Shown here piece after piece: positions 4,998-6,388 of a DNA stretch of 6,388 bases (within the stretch, counting starts at the first letter, position 1; each line of letters starts with the position of its first letter). The position numbers and the translations under genes are program-made. The notes under the pieces were generated by a model. That model had not been told where the DNA came from, searched no databases, and saw only the letters and a program-made list of their open reading frames with translations. The stretch covers positions 1-6,388 of the forward strand of contig JBFKAE010000164.1 in NCBI GenBank assembly GCA_041621755.1, in the 5' to 3' direction. This DNA comes from Sphingosinicella sp041621755 (GTDB lineage Bacteria > Pseudomonadota > Alphaproteobacteria > Sphingomonadales > Sphingomonadaceae).

Positions 4998-5037
4998 ACA
5001 GGTCGGATCATACTGGACCTGTTGTGATCCGAGCTGT
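4998..5037 (+). promoter_or_regulatory. hairpin with alternative fold before the 5079 gene
   Basis: ACAGGTCGGATCA (4998-5010) faces TGATCCGAGCTGT (5025-5037), pairing at 12 of 13 positions. A second, mutually exclusive hairpin is CAGGTC (4999-5004) with GACCTG (5016-5021). It lies 22 nt after the phasin-like gene and 41 nt before ATG 5079. There is no T run, so a simple terminator is less likely than a protein-binding or switching element. Confidence 0.5.
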
Positions 5038-5078
5038 GGGTGGTCGCCGGGATGCCGGCGAGGCTGAGGAGTTGTTCA

Positions 5079-5594
5079 ATGGCTCAGGCAAACGCAGTTA
5101 TTGTCGAGGCAGACGCCGGAAGACGCTGGAACCTCATTCTGGAGGCAGGACAATGCTGGCGGTCCGCGAAGGATGATGGCAAGCCGGTTACGCCCTGTCT
5201 GTACGCGGTGCTCTCACCCTACCGATGCGGAATGCTGGCACCCGTCTTCGACAGCCTTATGGTCTTTTATGAATGCGCCTTGGAGAGACCCTATATCGTT
5301 GGTCGAGGTCGCTCGCCAAGTGCCGACGAATGCCTGCTGCTCGATATGCTTAAAGATTCAGACCTGGTACTGGATCGCTTCACCTGCGCCAGTGAGATCG
5401 TTCTTTTATTACAATATGCATTACGTTCGACCCGGATCATGATGTATCTATCACTGACTGAAATGTGCACAGACTATGAAGCAGCGCCGACGATGACCCA
5501 GCGCGTCCCATTAAAGCCATCGTCTGGCAAAGCGAGAAAAACGCAGCGCAGAATTGTTTATACGCACCATCGTAGCAGTGCCACAAAGTGCTGA
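5079..5594 (+). CDS. conserved hypothetical protein
   Basis: Encodes 171 aa; function not recognised. The N-terminal part reads AVIVEADAGRRWNLILEAGQ then CWRSAKDDGKPVTPCLYAVL, followed by YRCGMLAPVFDSLMVFYECA and ECLLLDMLKDS, then ALRSTRIMM. These phrases (CGMLAPV.DS, LLLDML, STRIM) resemble uncharacterised alphaproteobacterial proteins as far as can be recalled. The protein is helical with six or more cysteines, some of which (CLY, YRCGM, ECL) may be conserved, and a basic tail (SSGKARKTQRR). No signal peptide, membrane segment or catalytic signature was seen. ATG 5079 follows GAGGAG at 5064-5069 with good spacing; the in-frame extension to 5040 has no ribosome site. It is preceded by a hairpin and lies in the same direction as the phasin-like gene, so it may belong to the same stress or storage unit. 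Confidence 0.7.
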   Translation: MAQANAVIVEADAGRRWNLILEAGQCWRSAKDDGKPVTPCLYAVLSPYRCGMLAPVFDSLMVFYECALERPYIVGRGRSPSADECLLLDMLKDSDLVLDRFTCASEIVLLLQYALRSTRIMMYLSLTEMCTDYEAAPTMTQRVPLKPSSGKARKTQRRIVYTHHRSSATKC

Positions 5595-5733
5595 AGCGGC
5601 ATCCGTTATCACTCAACGGACGCTGTCATAAAAGGGCTCCGATCAAGCCGCCGCTTTGCATTGGATAAGCCTAAATCAGTGCCGACAGACGCCATTTGTG
5701 CTACGTTGCTGGTGACTCAACAGGAGGTGAATC

Positions 5734-6099
5734 GTGGTCGAATATCATGGCTTGCCAAAAGAACTTTCGCAACCGAGCGACGCTGGACTCAAGGACGGCG
5801 TTTATGCTGCCGGTTATGCGATTGGGGACGCAAAGACGAGCGGCGTTCTGGTTAAACGCGGTAATTACATTTCCGGCGGCCAAGGCGGCATCGCATTTTT
5901 TGGACGCATGTTTGGCGGTGATTCAGTTACCTTGCATTTTGAAGTGCATTGCCATGGAGAGCGCGACAATGCCGTATTCAGCGGTGCCGATTCTGCAGTT
6001 TTCGAACTGAATGGCCATCTCACGTCTGCCGGCGCACAGCTACACGGCGTCGACGTCTCGGGGCGCGAGCTTTCTTTGGTACTGCGGTTCCTCCGCTAG
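5734..6099 (+). CDS. GrlR-like small beta-barrel protein
   Basis: Encodes 121 aa starting at GTG 5734, six nt after a strong AGGAGG (5722-5727). The sequence LKDGVYAAGYAIGDAKTSGV then LVKRGNYISGGQGGIAFFGR, and the later AVFELNGHLTSAGAQLHGVD, follow the pattern of GrlR-like proteins: (L)..G.Y.V.F......G.GV.V...G...GGD...YY.G, ending in .I.L.G......A...G. GrlR was first described as a repressor of type III secretion in enteropathogens, by binding the activator GrlA; proteins with the same fold are widespread in bacteria without such systems, and their role is usually unknown. There is no secretion locus or GrlA-like gene here, so regulation of some partner is only a guess. It starts 139 nt after the 5079 gene and ends 50 nt from the convergent ferritin-like gene. 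Confidence 0.65.
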   Translation: MVEYHGLPKELSQPSDAGLKDGVYAAGYAIGDAKTSGVLVKRGNYISGGQGGIAFFGRMFGGDSVTLHFEVHCHGERDNAVFSGADSAVFELNGHLTSAGAQLHGVDVSGRELSLVLRFLR

Positions 6100-6131
6100 G
6101 GCGTCATGATCATGACGGGTGTGCTGACGCC
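6100..6131. repeat. palindromic sequence between convergent genes
   Basis: CGTCATGATCATGACG (6102-6117) is a perfect 16-bp palindrome. A second inverted repeat, GGCGTCA (6100-6106) with TGACGCC (6125-6131), overlaps it. It begins right after the stop at 6097-6099. It could be a bidirectional terminator, but has no T runs, or a protein-binding site. Confidence 0.6.
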
Positions 6132-6149
6132 AAGGCTTCAAGCAGATAA

Positions 6150-6388
6150 TCAGTCAGCTTCGAAAACTGCCAGTTCGCCTGGCTTCCGGAGCATCTTGTT
6201 GACCTCGCTTGCGTGGAGTTCTTCTGAATAAATCATCTTGCGTGCATATTCCTCGAGCGTGACCGACCGACCCTCGACTGCCTTCAACAGCTCTTTGTAG
6301 AGCGCCAGAGCCTGTCCTTCGGCCTCGAGGGATTCTTGCAGCATCTCGCCGATGTCGTGCTTGTGGCTTTCGAGAAGCGGCCCAATGC
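6150..6388 (-). CDS. bacterioferritin/ferritin-like protein, C-terminal part (runs off window)
   Basis: The C-terminal 79 codons of a gene entering from the right edge. The reading is IGPLLESHKHDIGEMLQESL ... EGQALALYKELLKAV, then TLEEYARKMIYSEELHASEV ... NKMLRKPGELAVFEAD. The pattern E..EG.AL.LYKELL..V...S..LEEYAR.MI..EE.H..E..KMLR is that of ferritin-like diiron proteins such as bacterioferritin: the EELH (E-x2-H) supplies iron ligands and the earlier Glu completes a half-site of the four-helix bundle. Such proteins store iron and remove peroxide or ferrous iron under stress. The N-terminal helices, and any heme-ligand Met, lie outside the window. The stop is at 6150-6152. It converges on the GrlR-like gene, separated by the palindrome. 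Confidence 0.8.
   Translation of the reverse strand, partial: IGPLLESHKHDIGEMLQESLEAEGQALALYKELLKAVEGRSVTLEEYARKMIYSEELHASEVNKMLRKPGELAVFEAD

Noticed and set aside
5101..5442. Alternate + frame inside the 5079 gene
   Set aside because: No ribosome site and a Pro/Arg/Cys-rich shadow composition; the 5079 frame has a clear site and conserved-looking phrases.
1..6388. General stress (EcfG-type GGAAC-N16/17-CGTT) promoters
   Set aside because: The GGAAC occurrences noticed (for example 133, 4692, 5129) have no CGTT at the right distance.
1..6388. CRISPR array, tRNA, rRNA, replication origin
   Set aside because: No regularly spaced repeats, cloverleaf, rRNA-like sequence or iteron cluster was seen by eye.

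Overview
The window looks like chromosomal or plasmid DNA of a PHB-storing alphaproteobacterium, possibly sphingomonad or rhizobial. This is judged by eye from moderately high GC, two phasin-like genes and small-protein families that look alphaproteobacterial. The backbone is a stress and storage cluster on the + strand: a phasin-like gene (265-768), a tandem-CBS gene (from 869), an Hsp20 small heat-shock protein (3693-4163), a second helical phasin-like protein (4461-4976), a conserved protein of unknown function (5079-5594) and a GrlR-like small protein (5734-6099). A bacterioferritin/ferritin-like gene enters from the right edge on the - strand (6150-6388).

The cluster is interrupted by a complete 2370-bp insertion sequence of the IS1595 family (1056-3425). 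It has imperfect 25-bp terminal inverted repeats (21 of 25 identical), a perfect 8-bp target duplication (CAAAGATC at 1048-1055 and 3426-3433) and an IS1595-type transposase with a zinc ribbon. Removing the element and one copy of the duplication restores an in-frame 139-codon CBS-CBS gene. The host gene was therefore split at the linker between its two CBS domains, and the insertion is probably fairly recent.

About half of the element is passenger cargo rather than transposition machinery. In order it holds a 62-aa acidic protein starting 4 bp inside the left repeat, a 202-aa protein on the - strand with an RN-x3-H HEPN ribonuclease motif, and a divergent 50-aa basic protein whose start codon overlaps that of the HEPN protein by 2 bp. 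A 62-aa helix-turn-helix protein on the - strand follows, then a gene-poor stretch (2165-2453) containing three consecutive hairpins. Both non-Watson-Crick pairs in those stems are G-U only if the + strand is transcribed, which suggests a + strand structured RNA ending in a terminator-like hairpin. Its first arm is antisense to the ribosome-binding site of the HTH gene. HEPN protein, small basic partner, HTH regulator and structured RNA together are the best candidate here for an undescribed passenger system, possibly toxin-antitoxin or defence-like. This is inference.

Smaller points: a degenerate IS630-type transposase fragment lies between hsp20 and the second phasin-like gene. Alternative hairpins precede the 5079 gene. 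A 16-bp perfect palindrome sits between the two convergent genes at the right end. No rRNA, tRNA or CRISPR array was seen.
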